From CAKPSH01 sp964634355 (GTDB lineage: Bacteria > Bacillota > Clostridia > TANB77 > CAG-508): a stretch of 7,423 nucleotides of DNA. Location of the stretch: contig CAZWIF010000057.1 of assembly GCA_964634355.1 (NCBI GenBank), positions 1 through 7,423 on the forward strand, given 5' to 3'. The notes under the pieces are model-generated. The model did not search any database. It worked only from the letters and a program-made list of their open reading frames with translations, and was not told where the DNA came from. Made by a program: the position numbers and the translations under genes. Shown here piece after piece: positions 1-6,850 of this stretch. Position 1 is the stretch's first letter; each line of letters starts with the position of its first letter.

Positions 1-2151
1 TGAAAGTCCATCATATGTAGAAGTACCTCTTCCTATTTCATCCAATATTATCAAGCTATTACTTGTAGCCTCCTTTAATATATTTGCAACTTCCATCATC
101 TCTACCATAAATGTACTTTCGCCCATACTTAAATCATCTGACGCTCCAACTCTTGTAAAAATTTTATCTACGACTCCTATTTGTGCAGAATCTGCAGGTA
201 CAAAACTTCCTATTTGTGCCATTAAAGTAATAAGAGCAACTTGCCTCATATATGTAGACTTTCCAGCCATATTAGGTCCTGTTATTATTGAAAGTCTATC
301 ACTCGTTTTATTTAAATATGTATCATTTCCGATAAAACTTCCTCTTGGCAACATTTTTTCAATTACGGGATGTCTACCATTTTTTATTACTATCTCTGGT
401 CCATCATTTACCTCAGGCATTGTATAATTCATATCTTCTGCAACCGTTGCAAATGATGTTAACACATCTAATGTAGCAATAACTGTTGCAGATTTTTGTA
501 TTCTTTCAATTTGTGAGGCAATTTTGTTTCTTATATCTACAAACAAATTATACTCTAAATCTACTAGCTTTTCTTCAGCTCCCAATATTTGTTCTTCTAA
601 TTCTTTTAATTCTTCAGTTATATATCTTTCTCCAGTTGATAATGTTTGTTTCCTAATATATCTATCTGGAACCATTTTTAAGAATGATTTTGTAACTTCT
701 ATATAATATCCAAACACTTTATTGTAACTTACTCTTAAGTTCTTAATTCCAGTTTCTTCTCTTTCTTTTGCCTCTAGTTCTACTAACCATTGTTTTCCAT
801 TTGTAGTCGCCTCTCTATACTTATCTACTTCATCATTATATCCATTTTTTATAAGATTTCCCTCCTTAATAACAATAGGAGGATCATCAACTATTGCTTT
901 ATCTATCAATTCATATATATCCTCAACCTCATCTAAATTCTCATATAAATTTTTAAGCATTGCACAAGTAGTAGTACTTAAGATTTGCTTTATCTCTGGA
1001 AGTTTTCCTAATGAATTTTTAAGAGAAACCATATCTCTTGCATTAGCACTGCCATATGATATTTTTGCAACCAAACGCTCAATATCATATACTTTCTTTA
1101 AATTTTCTTGAATATCAGATTTCAAAATCAAATTCTCTTTTAATTCTTTTACTGCTTCAAGTCTATTTCCAATTTCTTCAATATCAATCAATGGGTCATT
1201 TATCCATCTCCTCAAATGTCTCCCACCCATTGATGTTGATGTCTTATCTAAAACCCAAAGTAAAGTTCCTTTTTTTCCTTTATCTCTCATTCTTTCAGTT
1301 ATTTCCAAATTTCTTCTAGCTGTAATATCAAGTGCCATGTATCTTGTAGTATTATAAATTTTAATACCATTTATATTCTCAATTTCCATTTTCTGCATTT
1401 CATTAATATAAGTTACTAAAGCATTAATTGCAGCAACTGCCAATAACTTATCCTTAAAATCTGTTATTACATTATCCTTCATGTCAAAAATTTGATATTT
1501 ATTAGTAAGTTTTTCTGCATCAATATCAAAATATTTTTCTTCATAATTTGAAATATAACAATGTTCAAATTTTTGAGAAATTTTAGACATCTCTTGTGTT
1601 GTAGAACTCATAAGCTCATTTGTTATAATTTCCACAGGAACAAATCTTGCAATTTCATCTAAAAGTTTTTCAAAATTATTTGTCTCTTTTATCTGTGTTG
1701 CATAAAAATCACCTGTTGATACATCACATACAGCAAGTCCAAAGAATAATCCTTGTTTGTATATAGACATAATATAATTGTTCTTTTTATCATCTAAAAC
1801 AGTATCATCTAGAACCGTACCTGGGGTTACTATTTTTACAACACCTCTCTTAACCATTCCTTTAGCTGTTTTAGGGTCTTCTAATTGTTCACAAATTGCA
1901 ACTTTATAACCTTTCTCTATCAATTTGGCTATATAAACATTTGCAGCATGATAAGGAACACCACACATAGGTGCTCTTTCTTCCATTCCACACTCTTTTC
2001 CAGTTAGAGTAAGTTCTAATTCTCTTGATACCTCGACAGCATCATCAAAGAACATCTCATAGAAATCTCCCAATCTATAAAATAAAATACAATCCTTATA
2101 CTCTTCCTTCATATTTAAATAATGTTGCATCATAGGTGAATATTCTGCCAT
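1..2151 (-). CDS. mutS: DNA mismatch repair ATPase MutS (3' end outside window)
   Basis: MutS finds mispaired or looped-out bases after replication and, using ATP, recruits MutL. The frame is open for 717 codons with no stop and leaves the window at position 1. Near the N-terminus is the mismatch-reading motif GDFYEMF (F30-x-E32, which stacks on the mispaired base), followed by PMCGVPYH (61-68). The core/lever domain shows TSMGGRHLRRWI at 306-317. The ATPase domain has Walker A GPNMAGKST at 625-633 and Walker B LDEIGRGTST from about 703, with D704 and E705. Family members are usually about 850-950 residues, so the end of the ATPase domain and the C-terminal dimerisation/MutL-linked part lie outside. 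I chose the ATG at 2151 because a GGGGG ribosome site lies 9 bases before it; an ATG two codons upstream (2157) is too close to that site. In Firmicutes mutL often follows mutS, but that cannot be seen here. The gene is transcribed divergently from spoIVA and looks intact. Confidence 0.97.
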   Translation of the reverse strand, partial: MAEYSPMMQHYLNMKEEYKDCILFYRLGDFYEMFFDDAVEVSRELELTLTGKECGMEERAPMCGVPYHAANVYIAKLIEKGYKVAICEQLEDPKTAKGMVKRGVVKIVTPGTVLDDTVLDDKKNNYIMSIYKQGLFFGLAVCDVSTGDFYATQIKETNNFEKLLDEIARFVPVEIITNELMSSTTQEMSKISQKFEHCYISNYEEKYFDIDAEKLTNKYQIFDMKDNVITDFKDKLLAVAAINALVTYINEMQKMEIENINGIKIYNTTRYMALDITARRNLEITERMRDKGKKGTLLWVLDKTSTSMGGRHLRRWINDPLIDIEEIGNRLEAVKELKENLILKSDIQENLKKVYDIERLVAKISYGSANARDMVSLKNSLGKLPEIKQILSTTTCAMLKNLYENLDEVEDIYELIDKAIVDDPPIVIKEGNLIKNGYNDEVDKYREATTNGKQWLVELEAKEREETGIKNLRVSYNKVFGYYIEVTKSFLKMVPDRYIRKQTLSTGERYITEELKELEEQILGAEEKLVDLEYNLFVDIRNKIASQIERIQKSATVIATLDVLTSFATVAEDMNYTMPEVNDGPEIVIKNGRHPVIEKMLPRGSFIGNDTYLNKTSDRLSIITGPNMAGKSTYMRQVALITLMAQIGSFVPADSAQIGVVDKIFTRVGASDDLSMGESTFMVEMMEVANILKEATSNSLIILDEIGRGTSTYDGLS

Positions 2152-2160
2152 TATCATAAG

Positions 2161-2165
2161 CCCCC
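2161..2165 (-). promoter_or_regulatory. mutS ribosome binding site (GGGGG, decides start)
   Basis: On the minus strand a run of five G lies 9 bases before the ATG at 2151 and only 3 bases before an in-frame ATG at 2157. It can pair with the anti-Shine-Dalgarno CCUCC using one G:U pair. The spacing favours translation from 2151, giving a protein that starts MAEYSPMMQ, as MutS proteins typically do. Confidence 0.6.
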
Positions 2166-2201
2166 ATTTCGATTTATTTCTACATTTTTCTTATGTCTCG
2201 T

Positions 2202-2230
2202 ATTCTATCACAGATATTCAAGAAGTTCAA
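2202..2230 (-). promoter_or_regulatory. sigma-A promoter of mutS
   Basis: Reading on the minus strand, TTGAAC (2230-2225) is followed after 17 bases by TAGAAT (2207-2202), with an extended -10 TGA directly before the -10 box. Transcription should start near 2195, leaving a leader of about 45 bases before the mutS ATG. Each hexamer differs from consensus at one base. No terminator-like hairpin or riboswitch is visible in the leader. Confidence 0.75.
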
Positions 2231-2330
2231 GATATTTCTATTTCCTCTAGCGTAAAAACTTATCTAGGAATTACACAAGAAATTGAAAGGTTCTGTTTAT
2301 GATATAAATTATAATTTATTTAATTAATGG

Positions 2331-2361
2331 TAATATTTTTCTCCGTCCCATAATATACATT
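2331..2361 (+). promoter_or_regulatory. candidate sigma-E (mother-cell) promoter of spoIVA
   Basis: TAATATT at 2331-2337 fits the B. subtilis sigma-E -35 consensus KMATATT fully. TATACATT at 2354-2361 matches the -10 consensus CATACAMT at 6 of 8 positions. The spacer is 16 bases, one or two longer than usual. The implied start near 2368 leaves a leader of about 45 bases. spoIVA is a known sigma-E gene in B. subtilis, which supports the reading, but the surrounding DNA is very AT-rich, so a chance match is possible. Confidence 0.45.
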
Positions 2362-2404
2362 TACAAATAAGGTTTATTGTACAAACATTTTGTATATAAT
2401 TTAT

Positions 2405-2409
2405 GGAGG
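2405..2409 (+). promoter_or_regulatory. spoIVA ribosome binding site (GGAGG, decides start)
   Basis: GGAGG lies 5 bases before the ATG at 2415. An in-frame ATG at 2403 overlaps this site and therefore cannot use it. This fixes the start at 2415 and gives a protein of 492 residues, the same length as B. subtilis SpoIVA. Confidence 0.85.
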
Positions 2410-2414
2410 TTAAT

Positions 2415-3893
2415 ATGGAAAATTCAAATTTATATCAAGATATACAATCTCGAACAGATGGAGATATCTATGTAGGTGTTGTTGGACCCGTTCGAACTGG
2501 TAAATCTACTTTTATTAAACGTTTCATGGACTTATTAGTTATTCCAAACATCGAAAATGAATACAAGAAAGAAAGAGCAAAAGATGAATTGCCTCAAAGT
2601 GCTGCTGGCAGAACTATCATGACTACAGAGCCTAAGTTCGTTCCCAATGAGGCAGTTCAAATTAATCTAGGGGACAATTTAAAATTTAAAGCAAGGCTTG
2701 TTGATTGTGTAGGATATCTTGTAAATAATGCTATTGGTTATTTAGAAGATGATGTTCCAAGAATGGTTAAAACTCCTTGGTCTGAGGAAGAAATGCCTTT
2801 TGAGAGAGCAGCGGAAATAGGAACAAAAAAAGTAATTGATGAACACTCAACCATTGGCATTTTAATTACTACTGATGGAAGTTTTAGTGAAATTCCTAGA
2901 GAAGATTATATCCAAGCTGAGGAACGTGTAGTAAAAGAATTAAAAGGTTTAAACAAACCTTTTGTAATAGTCTTAAACAGTTCAGAACCAACTTCTGAAT
3001 ATGCTACTCAACTTTCTGAAAAACTTGAAGAAAAATATGGTGTTTCGGTATTGCCTCTCAATTGTTCAGAATTAAATATAGATGACATAAACAATATGTT
3101 CAGTAAAATCCTATATGAGTTCCCTATAGAACAAATTAATGTAAAACTACCAAAGTGGGTTGATACCCTAGATGACTCACATTGGTTAAAACAATCTCTT
3201 TATGGAGATATAAAAAATGCCTTTAATAATATTCATGTATTAAAAGAAATAAGCCCATGTGTTGATAATATAAGCTCAACAGAAGTAATTCAAAATAGTA
3301 ATCTAGAAGAAATTAATCTCGGAAATGGTAATATAATTATTTCTATTGAACTTAAAGATAATTTATTTTATCAAATTCTAAGTGATTTAACTGGTGTAGC
3401 TATATCTGATGAAGGTGATTTGTTTTCAGTTCTCACCTCTTTTGCAAATACTAAAAGAGAATATGACAAAATTTCTTATGCCTTGGAATCAGCCAAAGCC
3501 ACTGGCTATGGAATTGTAACACCTGGTATGGAGGACTTAATCTTAGATGAACCAGAAATGGTCAAACAAGGTTCTAAATTTGGAGTAAAACTAAAAGCTA
3601 CTGCTCCAAGTCTTCATATAATAAAAGCAAACATAGAAACCGAAGTTTCACCTATTGTTGGCTCTGAAAGACAATCTGAGGAATTAGTTAATTTCTTACT
3701 TTCAGAATTTGAAAATGATCCACAAAAAATTTGGGAATCTAATATATTTGGAAAAAACTTACATGAACTTGTAAATGAAGGATTGCAAAATAAACTATCT
3801 CGTATGCCAGAAGATGCACAAGGAAAATTACAAGAAACATTAGAAAGAATAGTAAACGAAGGAAGTGGCGGATTGATTTGTATAATTTTATAA
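2415..3893 (+). CDS. spoIVA: Stage IV sporulation protein A, coat morphogenetic ATPase
   Basis: SpoIVA is made in the mother cell and polymerises, using ATP hydrolysis, into the basement layer on the forespore surface on which the coat is built; it is also needed for cortex formation. The 492-residue product aligns by memory along its whole length with B. subtilis SpoIVA. Walker A is GPVRTGKST at 24-32 (K30). The switch/sensor threonines T70 and T71 lie in the block GRTIMTTEPKF. Walker B is LVDCVG with D97. All are at the B. subtilis positions. The C-terminal polymerisation region includes GYGIVTPGMEDL and ends GSGGLICIIL; the last residues are the tip that SpoVM contacts in Bacillus. The frame is intact. 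The gene stands alone after its own promoter, diverges from mutS, and is followed within 62 bases by smpB with no terminator between. Its presence marks the organism as a spore former, at least genetically. Confidence 0.98.
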   Translation: MENSNLYQDIQSRTDGDIYVGVVGPVRTGKSTFIKRFMDLLVIPNIENEYKKERAKDELPQSAAGRTIMTTEPKFVPNEAVQINLGDNLKFKARLVDCVGYLVNNAIGYLEDDVPRMVKTPWSEEEMPFERAAEIGTKKVIDEHSTIGILITTDGSFSEIPREDYIQAEERVVKELKGLNKPFVIVLNSSEPTSEYATQLSEKLEEKYGVSVLPLNCSELNIDDINNMFSKILYEFPIEQINVKLPKWVDTLDDSHWLKQSLYGDIKNAFNNIHVLKEISPCVDNISSTEVIQNSNLEEINLGNGNIIISIELKDNLFYQILSDLTGVAISDEGDLFSVLTSFANTKREYDKISYALESAKATGYGIVTPGMEDLILDEPEMVKQGSKFGVKLKATAPSLHIIKANIETEVSPIVGSERQSEELVNFLLSEFENDPQKIWESNIFGKNLHELVNEGLQNKLSRMPEDAQGKLQETLERIVNEGSGGLICIIL

Positions 3894-3922
3894 TTGTCAA
3901 TTTTAATATATTATGATATAAT
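3894..3922 (+). promoter_or_regulatory. sigma-A promoter of smpB, extended -10
   Basis: TTGTCA (3894-3899) and a perfect TATAAT (3917-3922) are separated by 17 bases, and TGA directly before the -10 makes it an extended -10. The -35 box starts at the base after the spoIVA stop codon. Transcription should start near 3929, leaving a short leader of about 26 bases that carries the ribosome site AAAGGA (3938-3943). This should give vegetative expression of smpB independent of spoIVA. Confidence 0.82.
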
Positions 3923-3954
3923 TTATTATATTTCTAGAAAGGAATTCAATAATT

Positions 3955-4441
3955 ATGTCAAATAAAACAATAGCAAAAAATCCTAATGCATACCATAATT
4001 ATACTATTACAGACACCATAGAAGCAGGAATTGTTCTAACTCGGTACAGAAATAAAATCCATAAGAAATGGTAAAGTTAATTTAAAAGAAAGTTATGCTA
4101 ACATAAAAAATGGTGAAGCATTTATTTATGGAATGCACATTAGTCCATATGAAAATGGAAATATATATAATAAAGATCCTTTGCGTGATAGAAAATTACT
4201 TTTAACAAAACATGAAATATTTCACTTACTTGGTCTTATAAAACAACAGAGTGTTTCTTTAATTCCAATAAGTTTATATTTTAAAAACAATAAAGTTAAG
4301 GTAGAACTTGGAATTGGTAAAGGTAAAAAATTATATGATAAACGTCAAGACATTGCAAAGAAAGATGCAGAACGAAGGATAAATCAAGCAATGAAACAAA
4401 AGAGAACAAATCGGAAAGCCTTAATATGCACTGCATTTTAA
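3955..4441 (+). pseudogene. smpB: SmpB (SsrA/tmRNA-binding protein), broken by a 1-base insertion
   Basis: SmpB binds tmRNA and delivers it to ribosomes stalled on mRNAs lacking a stop codon. From the ATG at 3955 the frame reads MSNKTIAKNPNAYHNYTI and then EAGIVLT, typical of the SmpB N-terminus. It then runs into TAA at 4072-4074, after only 39 residues. Removing one base, T4041 or C4042, restores LTGTEIKSIRNGKVNL and joins the downstream frame, which carries FIYGMHISPYENGNI, NKDPLRDRKLLL, KVELGIGKGKKLYDKR and a basic tail. The repaired protein would be 161 residues, normal to slightly long for the family (about 150-160); its last dozen residues, ending ALICTAF, do not look like a usual SmpB tail. 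As written, the OB-fold core would not be made. The organism may lack SmpB, or the base may be an assembly error; I favour the error because everything else in the gene is well conserved. The ATG at 4133 is inside the gene, not a separate start. Confidence 0.93.
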
Positions 4442-4455
4442 CTTTCCTATTATAT

Positions 4456-4493
4456 AAAAAATTAAGTGTTGCTATAGCAACACTTAATTTTTT
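4456..4493. terminator. bidirectional rho-independent terminator between smpB and fba
   Basis: A perfect inverted repeat with 19-base arms: six A, then TTAAGTGTTGC, a TATA centre, and the exact complement ending in six T. The GC-containing part of the stem (GTGTTGC/GCAACAC) is flanked on both strands by a T-run in the direction of transcription, so it can end smpB rightward and fba leftward. Its right edge overlaps the fba stop codon (4492-4494) by two bases. Confidence 0.93.
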
Positions 4494-5421
4494 ATGCTTT
4501 GTTAGCTGAACCAAATACATCTCTAATTTTATGCTTAACTGTTTTCTTTATTTCTTCTCTTGCTGGTGTTAAATATTTTCTTGGATCAAAAACAGATGGT
4601 TCTTCTGCTAATGTTTTTCTTATTTCACCTGTCATTGCAAGTCTTAGGTCTGTATCTACATTTATTTTTGATACTCCTCTTAAACCTGCTTCATGTAACA
4701 TTTCATCTGGAACACCTTTTGCTCCAGGAATATCAGCTCCATACTTATTGCACATTTCAACTAATTCTGGAATTACAGTTGAAGCACCATGCAATACAAT
4801 TGGTGTATTAGGTAATTTTTCTTTTATTTTTTCAAGTATATCAAATCTTAACTTTGCTTCTCCTTTAAATTTATATGCTCCATGACTTGTTCCGATTGCA
4901 ATAGCTAATGAATCACAACCCGTTCTTTCAACAAATTCTTTAGCTTGGTCTGGATCTGTAAACATTGCATCACTAGCTGCAACATTAACATCATCCTCTA
5001 TACCTGCTAATTTTCCAAGTTCAGCCTCAACTACAACACCATGTGCATGAGCATAATCTACAACCTCTTTTGTAAGTCTAACATTCTCTTCAAAATCATA
5101 TTTTGAACCATCAAACATTACAGATGTAAATCCTGCGTCAACACACATTTTGCACGTTTCGAAGTCTGGGCCATGGTCTAAATGCATTGCTATTGGAATA
5201 TTTGTAGACTCAACAGCAGCCTCCACCATTTTCATTAAATAATTTAATCTTGCATATTTTATTGCACTTGAAGATGCTTGTAAAATTACTGGTGAATTTT
5301 CTTCAGATGCTGCATCAACTATTGCCTGTATAAATTCCATATTGTTTACATTAAAAGCCCCAATTGCAAAATGTTCTTTCATAGATTTTTCGAACATTTC
5401 CTTTGTAGTAACTAAAGCCAT
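4492..5421 (-). CDS. fba: Class II fructose-1,6-bisphosphate aldolase
   Basis: This cytosolic zinc enzyme splits fructose 1,6-bisphosphate into dihydroxyacetone phosphate and glyceraldehyde 3-phosphate in glycolysis, and runs in reverse in gluconeogenesis. The product has 309 residues, in the normal range for clostridial class II enzymes. The N-terminal block is GAFNVNNME. The catalytic Asp and first zinc ligand are D82 and H83 in HLDHG. EAELGKLAG contains E134. Further zinc ligands are H180 in GTSHGAYKF and H211 in VLHGAS. NVDTDLRLA forms the phosphate-binding region. The start at 5421 is set by AGGAGG at 5434-5429, 7 bases upstream; reading further upstream only runs into the N gap. Its own strong promoter lies just before it, and the shared terminator overlaps its stop. 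Tagatose-bisphosphate aldolases (GatY/KbaY) are related but shorter (about 285 residues) and usually sit with sugar-uptake genes, which are absent here. Confidence 0.96.
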   Translation of the reverse strand: MALVTTKEMFEKSMKEHFAIGAFNVNNMEFIQAIVDAASEENSPVILQASSSAIKYARLNYLMKMVEAAVESTNIPIAMHLDHGPDFETCKMCVDAGFTSVMFDGSKYDFEENVRLTKEVVDYAHAHGVVVEAELGKLAGIEDDVNVAASDAMFTDPDQAKEFVERTGCDSLAIAIGTSHGAYKFKGEAKLRFDILEKIKEKLPNTPIVLHGASTVIPELVEMCNKYGADIPGAKGVPDEMLHEAGLRGVSKINVDTDLRLAMTGEIRKTLAEEPSVFDPRKYLTPAREEIKKTVKHKIRDVFGSANKA

Positions 5422-5446
5422 AATATTACCTCCTAATTTTTTTCTC

Positions 5447-5474
5447 ATTATATCATTACCATTTTGTTTGTCAA
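5447..5474 (-). promoter_or_regulatory. consensus sigma-A promoter of fba
   Basis: On the minus strand a perfect TTGACA (5474-5469) and a perfect TATAAT (5452-5447) are separated by 16 bases, with TGA directly before the -10 as an extended element. The expected start near 5440 leaves a leader of about 20 bases containing the ribosome site AGGAGG. Such a promoter fits a highly expressed glycolytic gene. Anything further upstream is hidden by the N gap. Confidence 0.9.
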
Positions 5475-5476
5475 TA

Positions 5477-5576
5477 NNNNNNNNNNNNNNNNNNNNNNNN
5501 NNNNNNNNNNNNNNNNNNNNNNNNNNNNNNNNNNNNNNNNNNNNNNNNNNNNNNNNNNNNNNNNNNNNNNNNNNNN
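5477..5576. other. assembly gap (100 N)
   Basis: Exactly 100 unknown bases, the usual placeholder for a gap of unknown length. It hides the C-terminal end and stop codon of the CobW-family gene, any terminator after it, and whatever lies upstream of the fba promoter. Reading frames that run through it are artefacts. Confidence 0.98.
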
Positions 5577-6752
5577 GCATTTATCTAACTCATCAAAAAT
5601 TGCTTTTTTATCCATATCTTTTCCTATAAATACTAATTTTACCATTCTGTCTCCTACTTTTTCATCCCAATCTCTTTCTAGGTCAGCATTTGCTTTCCTT
5701 AGTTCTTTTATTTCTTCTTTTGGGAAAGTTGCAATCCATTCACCTGATTCATATACTCCATATTGTTTTCCTGCTTGTTCAAACACATAAGACATTTCAT
5801 TATCACTGCTAAACCATACAATTCCTTTACATCTTATTACGTTTTTTGGAAATCTCTTTGCTACAAATTCCTCAAATTTAGCTTCATTAAATGGTTTTCT
5901 TTTATAATATACAAAAGTTCCAATTCCATATTCTTCTACCTCTCCACCTTCATGATGATGGTGATGATGACCTTCGTGTTCATGCTCATGCTCATGTTCA
6001 TGCTCTTCTTCTTCCCCTTCTTCTACTGGCTTATCCAATTCCTGTGCCCAACCTGCTGACATCGTAGCTTTTTCAAAGTCAAAGGAATTTGTATCCATTA
6101 TCTCTTTTACATCTACTTTTGAATAATTTGTTTCTATAATTTTAGCATTTGGTTGTAAATTTCTTACCACCGCTTTTACAGTCTCTAACTCTTCTTTAGA
6201 CAATTCATCTACTTTATTTAATACAAGAGTATTACAAAATTCTATTTGTTGAATTAGAAGATTTTCAATATCTTCATCATCAATATCCTCTTTTTCTAAC
6301 TCTTCTCCACAACCAAATTCATCTCTTAATCTTAATGCATCTACTACTGCAACAATATTATCTAGTCTACAAATTTTAGGCAATCCATATTGTTCAGTAG
6401 ATTCTTGTAAAACTGTAATAGTTTGAGCTATTGGGATTGGCTCACAAATTCCACTTGCTTCGATTAGTATATAATCAAATTTTTGAGTTTTAATTAAATC
6501 AACTATTTGTTGCATTAAATCAACTTTCAATGTACAACAAATGCAACCATTTTGAAGAGGAACTAAACTATCATTAGTTTCAGTCACAACCCCTCCTTTT
6601 CCTATAAGATTAGCATCTATATTTACTTCTCCTATATCATTAACTATTACAGCTACTTTATATCCTTCTTGATTATTTAAAACATGGTTTATAAGAGTAG
6701 TTTTTCCTGCTCCTAAATATCCAGTTAATAATGTTATTGGTACAATGTTCAT
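5577..6752 (-). CDS. CobW/COG0523 family metal-chaperone GTPase with His-rich loop (C-terminus lost in gap)
   Basis: COG0523 proteins are G3E-type P-loop GTPases that deliver or handle metal ions, mostly zinc or cobalt. The visible 392 residues carry Walker A GYLGAGKTT (11-19), the metal-binding CICC motif (70-73) in NGCICCTL, the Walker B-like block ILIEASGICEP (95-105), and the guanine-specificity motif NKVD (179-182). A linker at 247-268 holds 11 histidines alternating or in a run (251-267) among acidic residues. The CobW C-terminal domain then spans about 276-391. Homologues are close to 400 residues, so probably only a few are missing, though the gap length is unknown. The start at 6752 has AGGAG 4 bases upstream and AAAGGA about 10 bases upstream. 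It lies 98 bases after yebC in the same direction with no terminator between, so co-transcription is possible. No cobalamin, urease or nitrile hydratase genes are nearby, so a zinc role is more likely by default; the actual metal and client cannot be told from sequence. Confidence 0.92.
5952..6002 (-). repeat. short tandem codon repeat encoding the His-Glu/His-rich loop
   Basis: Codons 251-267 of the CobW-family gene consist of five His-Glu units (CAT/CAC with GAA/GAG) followed by Gly and six consecutive His codons. At DNA level this is a degenerate 6-base repeat followed by a 3-base repeat. Such tracts are common metal-binding linkers in COG0523 proteins and can vary in length by slippage. 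Confidence 0.85.
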
Positions 6753-6850
6753 GTATCTCCTATCCTTTCTCTATTCTCATTAAAGTGTTTTTTGTTTGGA
6801 ATAATTACTGCATCAAAATAATACAATAAGATTTTTACACATCTACCATA

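Noticed and set aside
524..1319. Plus-strand open frames inside mutS (524-706 and 1056-1319)
   Set aside because: They lie opposite an intact, conserved mutS frame, have low-complexity sequence, and lack ribosome binding sites; they are antisense shadows.
2377..2386. SpoIIID-like site TTGTACAAAC in the spoIVA leader
   Set aside because: It fits 9 of 10 positions of the degenerate WWRRACARNY consensus, but such matches are frequent by chance in DNA this AT-rich, and nothing else supports it.
2377..2400. TTGTAC and TATAAT as a sigma-A promoter of spoIVA
   Set aside because: The spacer is only 12 bases and the -10 would end 15 bases before the start codon, so transcription would begin at or within the ribosome site.
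4133..4441. Separate 102-residue gene starting at ATG 4133
   Set aside because: Conserved SmpB sequence continues upstream of this ATG in the same frame (NGKVNLKESYANIKNGEAF), so it is the downstream part of the frameshifted smpB, not an independent gene.
4442..4500. tmRNA (ssrA) gene after smpB
   Set aside because: ssrA can lie near smpB, but only the terminator and the end of fba are present here; there is no room for tmRNA and no tRNA-like end.
4296..4885. Open frames opposite smpB and fba (4296-4520, 4499-4885, 4560-4811)
   Set aside because: They run antisense to, or overlap, well-conserved genes and resemble no known protein.
5763..6059. Plus-strand frame rich in Met and Phe opposite the CobW gene, resembling a membrane protein
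   Set aside because: The hydrophobic look comes from reading the His/Glu repeat codons on the opposite strand.
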